Assembly (NCBI GenBank): GCA_028280105.1
Contig: JANQML010000087.1
Location: 56,100 to 120,099 of the forward strand
DNA from: Desulfobacula sp.
GTDB taxonomy: Bacteria; Desulfobacterota; Desulfobacteria; Desulfobacterales; Desulfobacteraceae
Direction of reading: 5' to 3'
DNA: 64,000 bases
A program made the position numbers and the translations under genes. Shown piece after piece: positions 9,301 through 18,928 of the stretch (position 1 is the first letter of the stretch; every line of letters starts with the position of its first letter). The notes below the pieces were generated by a model, which was not told where the DNA came from, made no database searches, and worked only from the letters and a program-made list of their open reading frames with translations.

Positions 9301-12300
9301 TTAAAAAAGTTCCAACTGAATCTCTTTTTTCGGTTTAGGGGAGGGTGCCGCAGGCTTTTCAAACCGGGTTAGCTTTCGTTCAATGTCGCCGATAAAGACG
9401 GACCGCTGCCTTTTTTCCAACCTGCCGAATATCTGTCTTTTTTTTGCATATGTCAAACAGAGGATTTCCATGGCCCGGGTCATGGCCACGTAAAACAGGC
9501 GGCGCTCCTCCTCCGGATCTTCAACCTGTTCACCATCCCGTGCAAACGGAATCAGCCCCTGTTCGCACCCGGCCACGAACACAACCGGAAATTCAAGTCC
9601 TTTGGCCGAATGCATGGTCATCAACGACACCTTCTCTGCTCTTTCAGCCATGGTATCCACATCCCGGTTCAAAGCGATTTCATCCAGGAACGAATCCAGT
9701 TTCTCGTGGAATCCGGCAATGGCAAGCATGCGGCTAAATGCGTGCTCCGTCCGGGTATCGCCCTCAATTTTTTCAATCAAACCGGTCTCTTTACTCAAGC
9801 GGGAAATCACATCCTTTGGATCCAGATCCGTTGTGATCTCTTTGAGCCGGGCCAGGAATCGGACCACGGATTTAAATTTTTCATCTATTTTTGTGTTCCG
9901 GATATCTCTATTTTCATCCCGTGCCAGCCACGCAAGCAGGTCCGTATTTCTCCCCCGGTCCTGGCTCTGGTGCAGCACCTGTTTGACCTGTTTACCGGAA
10001 CCGGCGCCCAGAAAGGCAAAGGCGGTCTCAAGATCCGGCACCCCCGCTTTGCCTGCCAGAATCCGGCACAGGCTGATCAGATCACGGATGGATGCCGTTT
10101 TCATCCAGGACGCTTGATCCGCTGTCTGGAAAGGGATGCCGTGTTTTTCAAATATCTGAACAAACGCACCCGCCTCTTTCCGGGTCCGGTATAAAACGGC
10201 AAAATCGGAAAATGAATATTCCCTTTCCATATCCGAACCCGCCTTGCCCGCGTCCACGGAGAAAAAAGAGGTCCCGCCCACCAGTTCTTCAATCATCTTA
10301 CCAATGGCCACGGCTTCGGCACGTTCCGACGCCGTCTCTTTGATCACAAGCTTCCGGAACGTCTGATCTTCGGAATAGATGCGGGTCTGCTCTTCGTTGT
10401 CTTCAGACCGGCTGATCATTTGAAATGAGGCATCCAGAATCGTCTGAACGGATCGGTAGTTCTGCCTGAGGATAATTTTTTCACATCCCGGAAAATCCGT
10501 TGAAAAATCCTTAAAATACCGGTTATCCGACCCCCTGAATCCGTAAATGGACTGATCCGGGTCCCCGATGACCATCAACCGGCTGTTACGGGCCAATTGC
10601 CGGGTCAGCACATATTGGGCATAATTTAAGTCCTGGTATTCATCCACAAATACAAATTGAAACCGGGTTTGAATCCGGTCTCTTATTACAGGATCTTTTT
10701 CGAGCATCTCCACGGTTAAACGGATCAGTTCTTCAAAATCCACCACATCCTGCTCCAGGCAAAGCGCCTGGTAGGCCAGATAGACAGATGAAAACGCCGG
10801 CGGCAGGGGGACAATTTTTTCCAAATCACCGGACGGATCAAGCAACATCTGCTTGCAACGGCTGATCGCCAAATCCATCTGTCTGATTTTAGCCGCTGCC
10901 GGAGTACCGCCCATGGCCCGGCCAATCAGTGACAACCGCAGGGTATCGTCGGCGATTGAGGCGTCAAATCCATTGTACTGCTTTAATATCAAAAGACAAA
11001 AGGCATGGAATGTCGCCGATAAAACCCCTTGATTTTCAGACGGACCGGACAATACCGGTAAGAAGGTGTCGATCCGTTCCGTCAGCTCCCGGGCGGCTTT
11101 ATTGGTGAATGTCAGGGCCAGAATAGAGCCGGGGTCAACCCCTTTTCGGGATACCAGATCGGCAATCTTGGCGGTCAGGGTCCGGGTCTTTCCGGTCCCC
11201 GGTCCGGCCTGGATAATGATGGCCCGAGCTTCCGATTCCACTGCCCGGCGCTGTTCATTGTTAAGCCCTTCCAGCAGACCGGCGGGTTTGGCGGGCGCCG
11301 GCCGCTTTTCTTTCTTTTTCAATTTTGGTTCGGCTTTTTTCTCTTTCACCCGGCTCTGTTTTTTTTTCTTTTTCACCGGAACCGCAAACAGGGGATACCG
11401 TTCTCCCTGCAACTGCTCTTTCTCTTGCTGTGTAAAGAGATTGACCTTACCAAATTCACCGTCAAATCCCGGATCAATATTGACATCTCCGGTGCGCATC
11501 TTTTCCACGGATTCGGCCAGCAGCGGGATATGGGCCGACCGGATCTGATCAACCGACCGGTCGGTCAAAATTTCCAGCTCCGGCCCTAACAGTTCAATCG
11601 CCTTGTCATAGTAAGTTCCCACCTTTTTGGTTTTCGAACCGACCTGAAAAATCTGAGCCAGGATATCGGCCAAGGGAATAATATTTTTAAACCCCTGGCG
11701 GTTCTCGGGCATATACCCCTCCGGCCGATTGGCCAGTTCCTGAACCCGGTAGAGCACCCCCTTTGTCAATTTTCCTCCGCACTCGGGACAGATGCCGCCC
11801 ATCTCGGCCGTAACCGACGGATTCAGGCAGACATTGCATTTTCGATGCCCGTCATAGTGATATTTGCCTTGGTCCGGATACATATCCAACGTGCCCTGGT
11901 AGGCCTGAAGGTCGTTTTTTTCCAACGCACTTCGAATATGGAAAAAACTGAGTTTTGTATCAAAAACAGAGGCATTTCTTCCCAGGTAACCCGGTGAATG
12001 CGCATCAGAGTTGGAGATCAGCCGGACATGGTCCAGATCTTTGACCCGCCAATTCATGGGCGGATCCGACGACAACCCGGTTTCAACGGCAAAAATATAT
12101 TTTTTAAGCTCCCCAAAGCACTCTTCAATGGAATCAAATCCGGATTTTGAACCGAACATGGAAAACCAGGGGGTCCAGATATGAGCCGGGACAAAAAAAC
12201 CGGCATCATCCGTCTCCAGCATGATCTCCAGCAGATCCGCCGCATCCAGCCCAAGAATCGGGCGACCGTCAGAGGTGATATTCCCGATGGCATCCAGCCG

Positions 12301-12672
12301 GGAATTAAATCGCTTAACACTTTGTAGATCCGGAAAATAAATTAAATTATGGTTTTTACGAACCCGGCCCTCTTTTTTATATATATTGCTGATCTCAGTC
12401 TGCAAAATAAACCGGACCCGGTTTCTGCACCGCCGGGGCACCGTTTTATCAATCGGACCGGCCAGTTCTTTTTTTAATGCAAACAGGCCCGGTTCCGCCG
12501 GTTCAAGTTTGTTTTCAATCTCCTCTATCCAGGCAGGATAGGTAAAATCCCCCGTTCCCGCAACCTGTATGCCTTTGATCTGGGCCGCGTAGTAAAGGTT
12601 TTCCAGATCAAGGTTTTTTGCCGTGGCCCTGGAGTATTTGGAATGAATATGGAGATCCGCTATAAATTTCAT
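9301..12672 (-). CDS. Fusion of EndoQ-like PHP-domain endonuclease (N-term, with Zn-ribbon) and UvrD/Rep superfamily 1 helicase (C-term)
   Basis: 1123 aa; N-term MKFIADLHIHSKYSRATAKNLDLENLYYAAQIKGIQVAGTGDFTYPAW, SNSDAHSPGYLGRNAS, CNVCLNP...GICPECGGKL; C-term LNNEQRRAVESEARAIIIQAGPGTGKTRTL, VFVDEYQDLNYAQY, VMTMHSAKGLEFPVVFVAGCEQG-like motifs. Confidence 0.92.
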   Translation of the reverse strand: MKFIADLHIHSKYSRATAKNLDLENLYYAAQIKGIQVAGTGDFTYPAWIEEIENKLEPAEPGLFALKKELAGPIDKTVPRRCRNRVRFILQTEISNIYKKEGRVRKNHNLIYFPDLQSVKRFNSRLDAIGNITSDGRPILGLDAADLLEIMLETDDAGFFVPAHIWTPWFSMFGSKSGFDSIEECFGELKKYIFAVETGLSSDPPMNWRVKDLDHVRLISNSDAHSPGYLGRNASVFDTKLSFFHIRSALEKNDLQAYQGTLDMYPDQGKYHYDGHRKCNVCLNPSVTAEMGGICPECGGKLTKGVLYRVQELANRPEGYMPENRQGFKNIIPLADILAQIFQVGSKTKKVGTYYDKAIELLGPELEILTDRSVDQIRSAHIPLLAESVEKMRTGDVNIDPGFDGEFGKVNLFTQQEKEQLQGERYPLFAVPVKKKKKQSRVKEKKAEPKLKKKEKRPAPAKPAGLLEGLNNEQRRAVESEARAIIIQAGPGTGKTRTLTAKIADLVSRKGVDPGSILALTFTNKAARELTERIDTFLPVLSGPSENQGVLSATFHAFCLLILKQYNGFDASIADDTLRLSLIGRAMGGTPAAAKIRQMDLAISRCKQMLLDPSGDLEKIVPLPPAFSSVYLAYQALCLEQDVVDFEELIRLTVEMLEKDPVIRDRIQTRFQFVFVDEYQDLNYAQYVLTRQLARNSRLMVIGDPDQSIYGFRGSDNRYFKDFSTDFPGCEKIILRQNYRSVQTILDASFQMISRSEDNEEQTRIYSEDQTFRKLVIKETASERAEAVAIGKMIEELVGGTSFFSVDAGKAGSDMEREYSFSDFAVLYRTRKEAGAFVQIFEKHGIPFQTADQASWMKTASIRDLISLCRILAGKAGVPDLETAFAFLGAGSGKQVKQVLHQSQDRGRNTDLLAWLARDENRDIRNTKIDEKFKSVVRFLARLKEITTDLDPKDVISRLSKETGLIEKIEGDTRTEHAFSRMLAIAGFHEKLDSFLDEIALNRDVDTMAERAEKVSLMTMHSAKGLEFPVVFVAGCEQGLIPFARDGEQVEDPEEERRLFYVAMTRAMEILCLTYAKKRQIFGRLEKRQRSVFIGDIERKLTRFEKPAAPSPKPKKEIQLELF

Positions 12673-12810
12673 TGTGTTGCCCGGTGTTGTGGTTTAAATT
12701 CATCTCATATGCCATATTTACCTGATTTGTGCCCGCTTTAAAAGGCAGTTTATCAGTTTTATCTTAAAACGAACAAACCGGTCCGGCCGGTCAAACGGAT
12801 ACCAACAATC

Positions 12811-13815
12811 ATGACACGATTAACCGAAACAGATCAACATCTGGTCAGACAATGGGATCAGCATGCAGAAGCAACGGTGGTAATCAGCCTTGTCCAACCC
12901 GAAGATACGGACACCGACCCGTCACACGCGGACCCCATCAAACAATTCCAGGCCGTTGCAGACCAGTTGACCGGCCTGTCATCCCGGCTGGCCATCCGGC
13001 ACCAGAGTAAACCGGTTCCCCGACCCGGCTTTGAGCTGGCCGACAACATTCTGTTTTCAGCCTTTCCCCTGCAAAAGGGACTGCCACCCTTTCTCAATGC
13101 GTTGTCACAAACCGCCGGGTCCCGGCCCATGCTTCCCGATCCGGTAAAAAACCGTATAGACAGATTAGACATTCTGATCCGGCTGAAATTATACATCACC
13201 CCGGCCTGCCCCCATTGCCCGGATATGGTTAACACCCTGATCCCCCTTGCCCTCTCCTCTCCGTTGATTCAACTGGAGATTCTTGACGGCAGCCTGTTTA
13301 ACCGGGAGGCACAAAAGGACGGGGTGACATCCGCCCCCTGTCTGATTCTGGATGACGGCTTCCGGTGGACCGGCGGGGTCTCGGCTTTGGAAATTCTTAA
13401 TATGGCGGTAAACAGGGACCCGTCGACCCTGAGTACGGAGACACTCAAACATATCATGGAAGAGGGGGATGCATCCTGGATTGCCGTACAGATGGCGGAA
13501 AAGAAAAAGATCTTTGACAATTTTGTCCACCTGATCTGCTACCCGCTCTGGTCGGTTCGCCTGGGTGCCATGGTCGTGGTGGAAGAGCTGGCACAAACCC
13601 AACCGGATCTGATTCTCCAGCTCTGTTCTCCCCTGATTGAGCGATTCGATTCCGTGGATATTCCCGCACAAGGCGATATACTCTATGCCTTGGGTGAGGC
13701 CGGAGACCTGAAAACCGCGGACTGGATAGAAAAAAAGCTGTCCTCCTTTTCCCACCCGGATCTGATCGATGCGGCCAATGAAGCGGTGGTATCCATCCGG
13801 GAGAAAACGGATTAA
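12811..13815 (+). CDS. Thioredoxin/glutaredoxin-fold protein with C-terminal HEAT-like region
   Basis: 334 aa; LKLYITPACPHCPDMVNTLIPLAL (CPHC active site), VTSAPCLILDDGFRWTGG; C-term PLWSVRLGAMVVVEELAQTQPDLILQL...QGDILYALGEAGDLKTADWIEKKL. Confidence 0.7.
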   Translation: MTRLTETDQHLVRQWDQHAEATVVISLVQPEDTDTDPSHADPIKQFQAVADQLTGLSSRLAIRHQSKPVPRPGFELADNILFSAFPLQKGLPPFLNALSQTAGSRPMLPDPVKNRIDRLDILIRLKLYITPACPHCPDMVNTLIPLALSSPLIQLEILDGSLFNREAQKDGVTSAPCLILDDGFRWTGGVSALEILNMAVNRDPSTLSTETLKHIMEEGDASWIAVQMAEKKKIFDNFVHLICYPLWSVRLGAMVVVEELAQTQPDLILQLCSPLIERFDSVDIPAQGDILYALGEAGDLKTADWIEKKLSSFSHPDLIDAANEAVVSIREKTD

Positions 13816-13979
13816 CGTCCTTTTAGGGTTCCTCTTTTAAGTGACAATTTGTTAATCAAAAGGTATGGCCTTTATATCGGCACAAAGATAAGTTTAGGAT
13901 TGCCTCTCATTTTATTTTCTGAAATAACAGGAAACGGTATGATTCCATATCAACCCTAGGTTTTTATACGGAGAATGAG

Positions 13980-14690
13980 ATGGACGAATTTGATATCCGC
14001 ATTCTGGCGGTACTGATTTTTTTGATTTTCGGTTCAACGCTGACGATGCTCGTCCGAAAATTTAAAAACAGAATATTCCGCCCCAAACTGCCGGTTTACA
14101 ACATGACCATCCGGGCGGACGGCCTGGAGACAACAACGGTTTCCGATGTGGTCATCCCCCTTCCCGAGGGACTTGTCAATGGAGCGGTCAACGCTTTTGA
14201 CCGGATTCAGACCATCCCCGGCATCCGATCCGATCTGCTGGAAGAGCTTGAGGAACGTTTTCTTTCCCAACAGGAGAACAAAGCGTTTGCAAAAGCGGCG
14301 ATCCGTGCCTTCCGGGCATGGCAGACCGGTATCATGATGCAAATACTCGATCCGGACAATCAATTTTCAAAAAAGGCAAAAAAACCGTTTCAACCCGCAA
14401 TCACGGCACCGGAATTTAAGCAATTTGTATTTTTTACATTCCTGGGGGTTCAAAACCCCGATCTCATGCCCGCAGCCGTCCAATCGTTGCAGGCACAGTA
14501 CACAACCTTTTTCAGGACCTACCGGTTCCGGGAAAATGAATTCCTGCTCGGATGGGCCCAGCACCTGATGCTGACCAATCAGGCCCTGATCCTTTTCAAT
14601 CAAACCAGTACACCGGAAATCGAACAGACCATACCGCTGCAAACGGTCAAAAAAGTCTCCTATACGCCCGTCGGGTTAAAACGATTGTAA
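13980..14690 (+). CDS. Hypothetical protein with N-terminal transmembrane helix
   Basis: 236 aa; hydrophobic N-terminus IRILAVLIFLIFGSTLTMLV; otherwise no family recognised. Confidence 0.6.
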   Translation: MDEFDIRILAVLIFLIFGSTLTMLVRKFKNRIFRPKLPVYNMTIRADGLETTTVSDVVIPLPEGLVNGAVNAFDRIQTIPGIRSDLLEELEERFLSQQENKAFAKAAIRAFRAWQTGIMMQILDPDNQFSKKAKKPFQPAITAPEFKQFVFFTFLGVQNPDLMPAAVQSLQAQYTTFFRTYRFRENEFLLGWAQHLMLTNQALILFNQTSTPEIEQTIPLQTVKKVSYTPVGLKRL

Positions 14691-14701
14691 TGGCCGATGA
14701 T

Positions 14702-14884
14702 GCCCAAATCCACCATCTAATTTTTTTTCCCATGTGGGCCATGGGTTGCACCCCATCCCTGGCCTTCAGCAAGGTGCCGGATGTAAGGCGACAAGGGGTG
14801 ACGACTGAGGGCGTATCAGCCATACGCGCAGGGAGGAACGACCGTAGTCAACGCGGCAGGCGGGACCGTATGGTGGATCAGGGT
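14702..14884 (+). repeat. Dispersed repeat family A, copy A2
   Basis: CCCAAATCCACCATC...CAAGGTGCCGGATGTAAGGCGACAAGGGGTGACGACTGAGGGCGTATCAGCCATACG...GACCGTATGGTGGATCAGGG. Confidence 0.92.
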
Positions 14885-15050
14885 GATGCCAATTATATTG
14901 ACATTACCGGATGGAATCACCTATTCATTAGATTACGAGCCTGTTATTTTAATGAACAAGATAAACCCCGGTTATGACTTGTGCTGTCTGCTCACCGGAT
15001 ACTTCAGTACAGCACACGGAATACGCGGAACCCTAACAAGGAGGGAACAA

Positions 15051-15401
15051 ATGGCGGTTAAACAGTATACAGACGTACTCCCCGTGGTCATGAACAACGA
15101 TGTGGTAAAAAACGTGGCCGGACGGGTAATGATCGGAAAGGAAGACGGGGCCGAGAATTTTTGCATGCGGGTTTTTGAAATGGCAAAAGACGGTCACACC
15201 CCCAAACACGCCCATGACTGGGAACATGAAATTTTTGTCCATACCGGCCATGGAGAGGTTCTTATGAACAATACCTGGCACCCGTTGTCACCCGGTTCCA
15301 CGGTTTTTGTTCCCCCCAATGCAGAGCACCAGTTCAGAAACCGGAATGATTCGTTGTTCACGTTTGTATGCCTGATTCCTTCAGGGGTTGCCGAATTATG
15401 A
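15051..15401 (+). CDS. Cupin-domain protein (start re-set from ORF 14883)
   Basis: Start ATG 15051 preceded by AAGGAGGGA; GHTPKHAHDWEHEIFVHTGHGEVLMNNTWHPLSPGSTVFVPPNAEHQFRN cupin motifs. Confidence 0.88.
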   Translation: MAVKQYTDVLPVVMNNDVVKNVAGRVMIGKEDGAENFCMRVFEMAKDGHTPKHAHDWEHEIFVHTGHGEVLMNNTWHPLSPGSTVFVPPNAEHQFRNRNDSLFTFVCLIPSGVAEL

Positions 15402-17041
15402 TACGCCCCCGCTCCTGTGTAAAGAAAAACGGCCGATTCACTGTCGGTATTCACACCCCCGGTTTTGATGTCCGGAACCTGAGGCAGAATGAATATATAG
15501 ACACCCTGGGCTGGTGTGACGACGGCACGGCCGTTGACAACCGGATCAATTTTCCGGATACGGATCTGCAGGAACCCGGTGCAGATCCGATCTATGAAAT
15601 TGCCAATCCTTTTTCATTCCGGGGAACCACCTATATCAATTCCGCCTGGGCCGATGCCAAAGCCAAGGCCCCGGATACCATCCGGATCAGGGAACCGGAG
15701 CCCTGTTCGCTGATCAACAATTTTAAAAAGGCGGAAACAGGGTTTAAAGACGTATCTGTCTTCATTGACCTGTTGCCCCGCCCCCTTTTAATCGCCTTGG
15801 CACAGGCGTCCACCGACCCTGAGGAGCTGGTCCTGCTGGCCCGGAAATCATGCCGGATTCATTATGACCAACAGAACGGCCGTCCCACCGGAATCGGCTA
15901 TAAAAGAGACAAAGATAGTATTATTCCCGATATTTTTGACCCCGAATTGTTTGAAGTCGTGGTCAACAACCCGGATCTTCCGGACCCTTACAAAAATGCA
16001 CTTGTATTAAAACCCGGTGTCCAGGGCCATAATGAAATCACTGCCGAGTTTATTTCACCGGACGGCACCACCCATGTCTTTGAATATTTACGGCGTAATT
16101 CATACATCCCCTGGGGACATTTTGCCTCGAACATGGCAAACGACAGTGTCCGTTACAGCGCCAAAGAGTTGAGTATCCAGGATATGCAGGGTATCCGCCA
16201 TCTCTATTATCAACGGGCCTATGTCAGGATGGCCCGGGCCCTGGATATTCCAATGCGGGATAAACGGCAGACACTGGCCCCTGATCAGCTGGAATCCCTG
16301 AGAATTAAACTGATTGACCAGTTGAACCGGACAAATTCCACCGACATGGACTTTACCGCCACCCTATGGGGCTGGAACTTCGGGTTTGGATATGCCCCTT
16401 CCGGTCACCGGCTCCATGCATCACACCAGATGATCCACCAGCAAAATGCCATGATCCCCGGCAACATCCCCACCACATCAGGAGAGACCGTGCCGGCATT
16501 TGCCTGCGGAGACCAAATAGCGGAATTTATCGCCCAGTACAGGGATGCCCACGGGGTTGATTTCTTTCAGGTCTATCAGGACGCCATTTATAGCAATACC
16601 CGGACAGACGGAAATGAAAAGGGGCCGGATTCCCTGATTGTGGCGGAAGACGAACATACTCTTCTCTTTGTTCCCAAGGCGCAGGTGTGTGAGTATGAAC
16701 TGCAGCTGATGCCCAAAACCGACTGCGGGAATATCTTTGAAGCCGGAACCGGTTTGAGGGCCGCATTGGACAAGGCGATTTTGTCCGCCGTAAAAACCCT
16801 TGAGTCTTTGGGGGCCAAGCTGATCACATCCATAGAGTTTTCCAAGCGACTGGGACGATGGGAGGGGGATACAACCGGACAGCGGTTGCTATACTCTTTC
16901 ATCCCAAGACTGCCCTATGCACCGGCCACCTTTTCCGAAGCCCAGCAAAGATGGATATGCGGACTCTATCCCGAAGATTTTGCCCGGGCCTGCAGGCAGA
17001 CCCGATCCGGCAACCAGGGAGGCAGCCATGGTGATTCATGA
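15398..17041 (+). CDS. Uncharacterised protein with GalT/HIT-superfamily-like features
   Basis: Likely start ATG 15398 overlaps the cupin stop (ATGA). GHRLHASHQMIHQQNAMIPG resembles a divergent His-rich HIT/GalT motif; DSLIVAEDEHTLLFVPKAQVCEYELQLMPK resembles the second half-domain of GalT-like proteins. Fold call is tentative; ORF itself is solid. Confidence 0.6.
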   Translation: MIRPRSCVKKNGRFTVGIHTPGFDVRNLRQNEYIDTLGWCDDGTAVDNRINFPDTDLQEPGADPIYEIANPFSFRGTTYINSAWADAKAKAPDTIRIREPEPCSLINNFKKAETGFKDVSVFIDLLPRPLLIALAQASTDPEELVLLARKSCRIHYDQQNGRPTGIGYKRDKDSIIPDIFDPELFEVVVNNPDLPDPYKNALVLKPGVQGHNEITAEFISPDGTTHVFEYLRRNSYIPWGHFASNMANDSVRYSAKELSIQDMQGIRHLYYQRAYVRMARALDIPMRDKRQTLAPDQLESLRIKLIDQLNRTNSTDMDFTATLWGWNFGFGYAPSGHRLHASHQMIHQQNAMIPGNIPTTSGETVPAFACGDQIAEFIAQYRDAHGVDFFQVYQDAIYSNTRTDGNEKGPDSLIVAEDEHTLLFVPKAQVCEYELQLMPKTDCGNIFEAGTGLRAALDKAILSAVKTLESLGAKLITSIEFSKRLGRWEGDTTGQRLLYSFIPRLPYAPATFSEAQQRWICGLYPEDFARACRQTRSGNQGGSHGDS

Positions 17042-17435
17042 TTTTATCTACGAATGGGACGGAAAAAGCAAAGACGGGGAAAAACCGGTCTCGTGGTGGC
17101 CGGGCGCCTACCGTGTCAAAATCGTTGAACTGGCTTTGCCCGATTCAGATATCAGCTATCTGATCCCCACAGCCGTGCTCCTTAAAAATGCCCGGTCCAA
17201 CCGGGAAATAAACACATCTTTAAAAAATTATATCTATACCTTTGCCCAGAAAATAAGCAAAGAATATGATCTGGACATGGAAAAAACCCTGTGGATAGAA
17301 CTGGACGACACCATCCGGGTGACCCGGCTGGCATCGAATCCCAAACTGCCTGAAGCCACGTTATACTCCATCTCATGGCGGGCTATACGCCCCAACGAAC
17401 TTGAAATGATCCAGCCTTTTCTTTCGGACATGTAA
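17028..17435 (+). CDS. Small hypothetical protein, third gene of the cupin/GalT-like operon
   Basis: ATG 17028 overlaps the upstream stop by 14 bp; MVIHDFIYEWDGKSKDGEKPVSWWPGAYRVKIVEL... Confidence 0.7.
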   Translation: MVIHDFIYEWDGKSKDGEKPVSWWPGAYRVKIVELALPDSDISYLIPTAVLLKNARSNREINTSLKNYIYTFAQKISKEYDLDMEKTLWIELDDTIRVTRLASNPKLPEATLYSISWRAIRPNELEMIQPFLSDM

Positions 17436-17594
17436 CAGACAGGCAAAAAATAACTTATTGAATTTACTATTTTTTTCATATTCACAAATAAAATTCAAAA
17501 AAATTGATAAAATTCAAAAAATGTTGACGAATCATTCAAACCAGGATATGATTTCATAATTTTAAAATTCAACGAGACTATAAAGGACATCATC

Positions 17595-18848
17595 ATGTCA
17601 AAATATCTAATAGACACAGACCCAGAAATTGCAGCCATCATTGAAAAGGAAAAAGAGCGCCAGGAAATCGGCCTTGAGCTGATCGCATCGGAAAACAGCG
17701 TCAGCAAGGCGGTTATGGATGCACAGGGAAGTGTCCTCACAAACAAGTATGCCGAAGGATATCCGGCCAAACGGTACTATGGCGGGTGTGACTTTGTCGA
17801 TGAGGCGGAAAACCTGGCCATGGACCGTGCGAGACAACTTTTCAAGGCCGAGTATGCCAATGTACAGGCGCATTCCGGCTCCGGAGCAAACATGGCAGCC
17901 ATGATGGCCGTGATTGAGCCGGGCGATACGGTTTTAGGCATGGATCTGGCCCATGGCGGACACTTAACACATGGCAGCCCGGTCAGCTTTTCCGGAAAAC
18001 TCTATCACTTCGTCCATTACGGTGTCTCTGAAAAGAGCTGCACCATTGATTACGACCAGGTGGCCGAGCTTGCAAAGGAACACAACCCCCGGATGATTAT
18101 TGCCGGTGCCAGCGCCTACCCCCGGATCATTGATTTTAACCGATTCGCCGAAATAGCCGACGCCTGCAATGCCGTTTTAATGGTGGACATGGCACATATC
18201 GCAGGGCTCGTGGCCACCGGGTTTCACCCCTCCCCCGTCCCGGTATCCGATATTGTCACCACGACCACACATAAAACCCTGAGAGGACCGAGGGGCGGAA
18301 TGATTCTGGCCAAATCCGAACTGGGCGGCAAAATCAACTCATCCATCTTTCCCGGTACCCAGGGCGGTCCGCTCATGCATGTGATTGCCGCCAAGGCAGT
18401 GGCCTTTAAAGAGGCCCTGTCCGATTCTTTCACGGATTATCAGAAAAATGTGGTCGCCAATGCCGCAGCCATGGCCGAGGCCTTTAATGAAAACGGGGTA
18501 AACATGGTCTCCGGGGGAACGGACAATCATCTGATACTTCTGGATCTCACCGAACTGAATATTACCGGCAAAGATGCGGAGCACCTGCTGGAAAAGGCAG
18601 GAATAACCGTAAACAAGAACGCCATCCCCTTTGAAACCCGCAGTCCATTTATCACCAGCGGTGTCCGCATCGGCACACCGGCCATCACCTCAAGAGGCAT
18701 CCGTGCGGAGCAGGCTCGAACCGTGGCCCGGATGATTTCTAACATTTTAAAACACCCGGATGACGATGCGGTTTTAAAGGAGAGTAAGCAGAGCGTTGCA
18801 GACCTTTGCAAACAATTTCCCCTCTACGCAGACGGAGACCGGGTATAA
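17595..18848 (+). CDS. glyA: Serine hydroxymethyltransferase
   Basis: 417 aa; [58 protein letters not shown]. Confidence 0.98.
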   Translation: MSKYLIDTDPEIAAIIEKEKERQEIGLELIASENSVSKAVMDAQGSVLTNKYAEGYPAKRYYGGCDFVDEAENLAMDRARQLFKAEYANVQAHSGSGANMAAMMAVIEPGDTVLGMDLAHGGHLTHGSPVSFSGKLYHFVHYGVSEKSCTIDYDQVAELAKEHNPRMIIAGASAYPRIIDFNRFAEIADACNAVLMVDMAHIAGLVATGFHPSPVPVSDIVTTTTHKTLRGPRGGMILAKSELGGKINSSIFPGTQGGPLMHVIAAKAVAFKEALSDSFTDYQKNVVANAAAMAEAFNENGVNMVSGGTDNHLILLDLTELNITGKDAEHLLEKAGITVNKNAIPFETRSPFITSGVRIGTPAITSRGIRAEQARTVARMISNILKHPDDDAVLKESKQSVADLCKQFPLYADGDRV

Positions 18849-18878
18849 AAAGGTCCGGTTGTTATCATACCGTATAAA

Positions 18879-18913
18879 AAAACGGGGAATCCAGACCATC
18901 GATTCCCCGTTTT
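18879..18913. terminator. Bidirectional terminator hairpin between glyA and convergent TSUP gene
   Basis: AAAACGGGGAATC-cagaccatc-GATTCCCCGTTTT, 13-bp perfect stem with A/T flanks. Confidence 0.85.
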
Positions 18914-18928
18914 CAATTTCAATGCCCG

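Noticed and set aside
9610-10194. 194-aa + strand ORF
   Set aside because: Antisense to the helicase half of the EndoQ-UvrD fusion.
13189-13755. 188-aa minus-strand ORF
   Set aside because: Antisense of the thioredoxin-fold gene; no recognisable domain.
14552-14977. 141-aa ORF MGPAPDADQ...MGCTPSLAFSKVPDVRRQGVTTEGVSA...
   Set aside because: Runs from the end of a real gene through repeat copy A2; the same peptide arises from A5. Spurious translation of a repeat.
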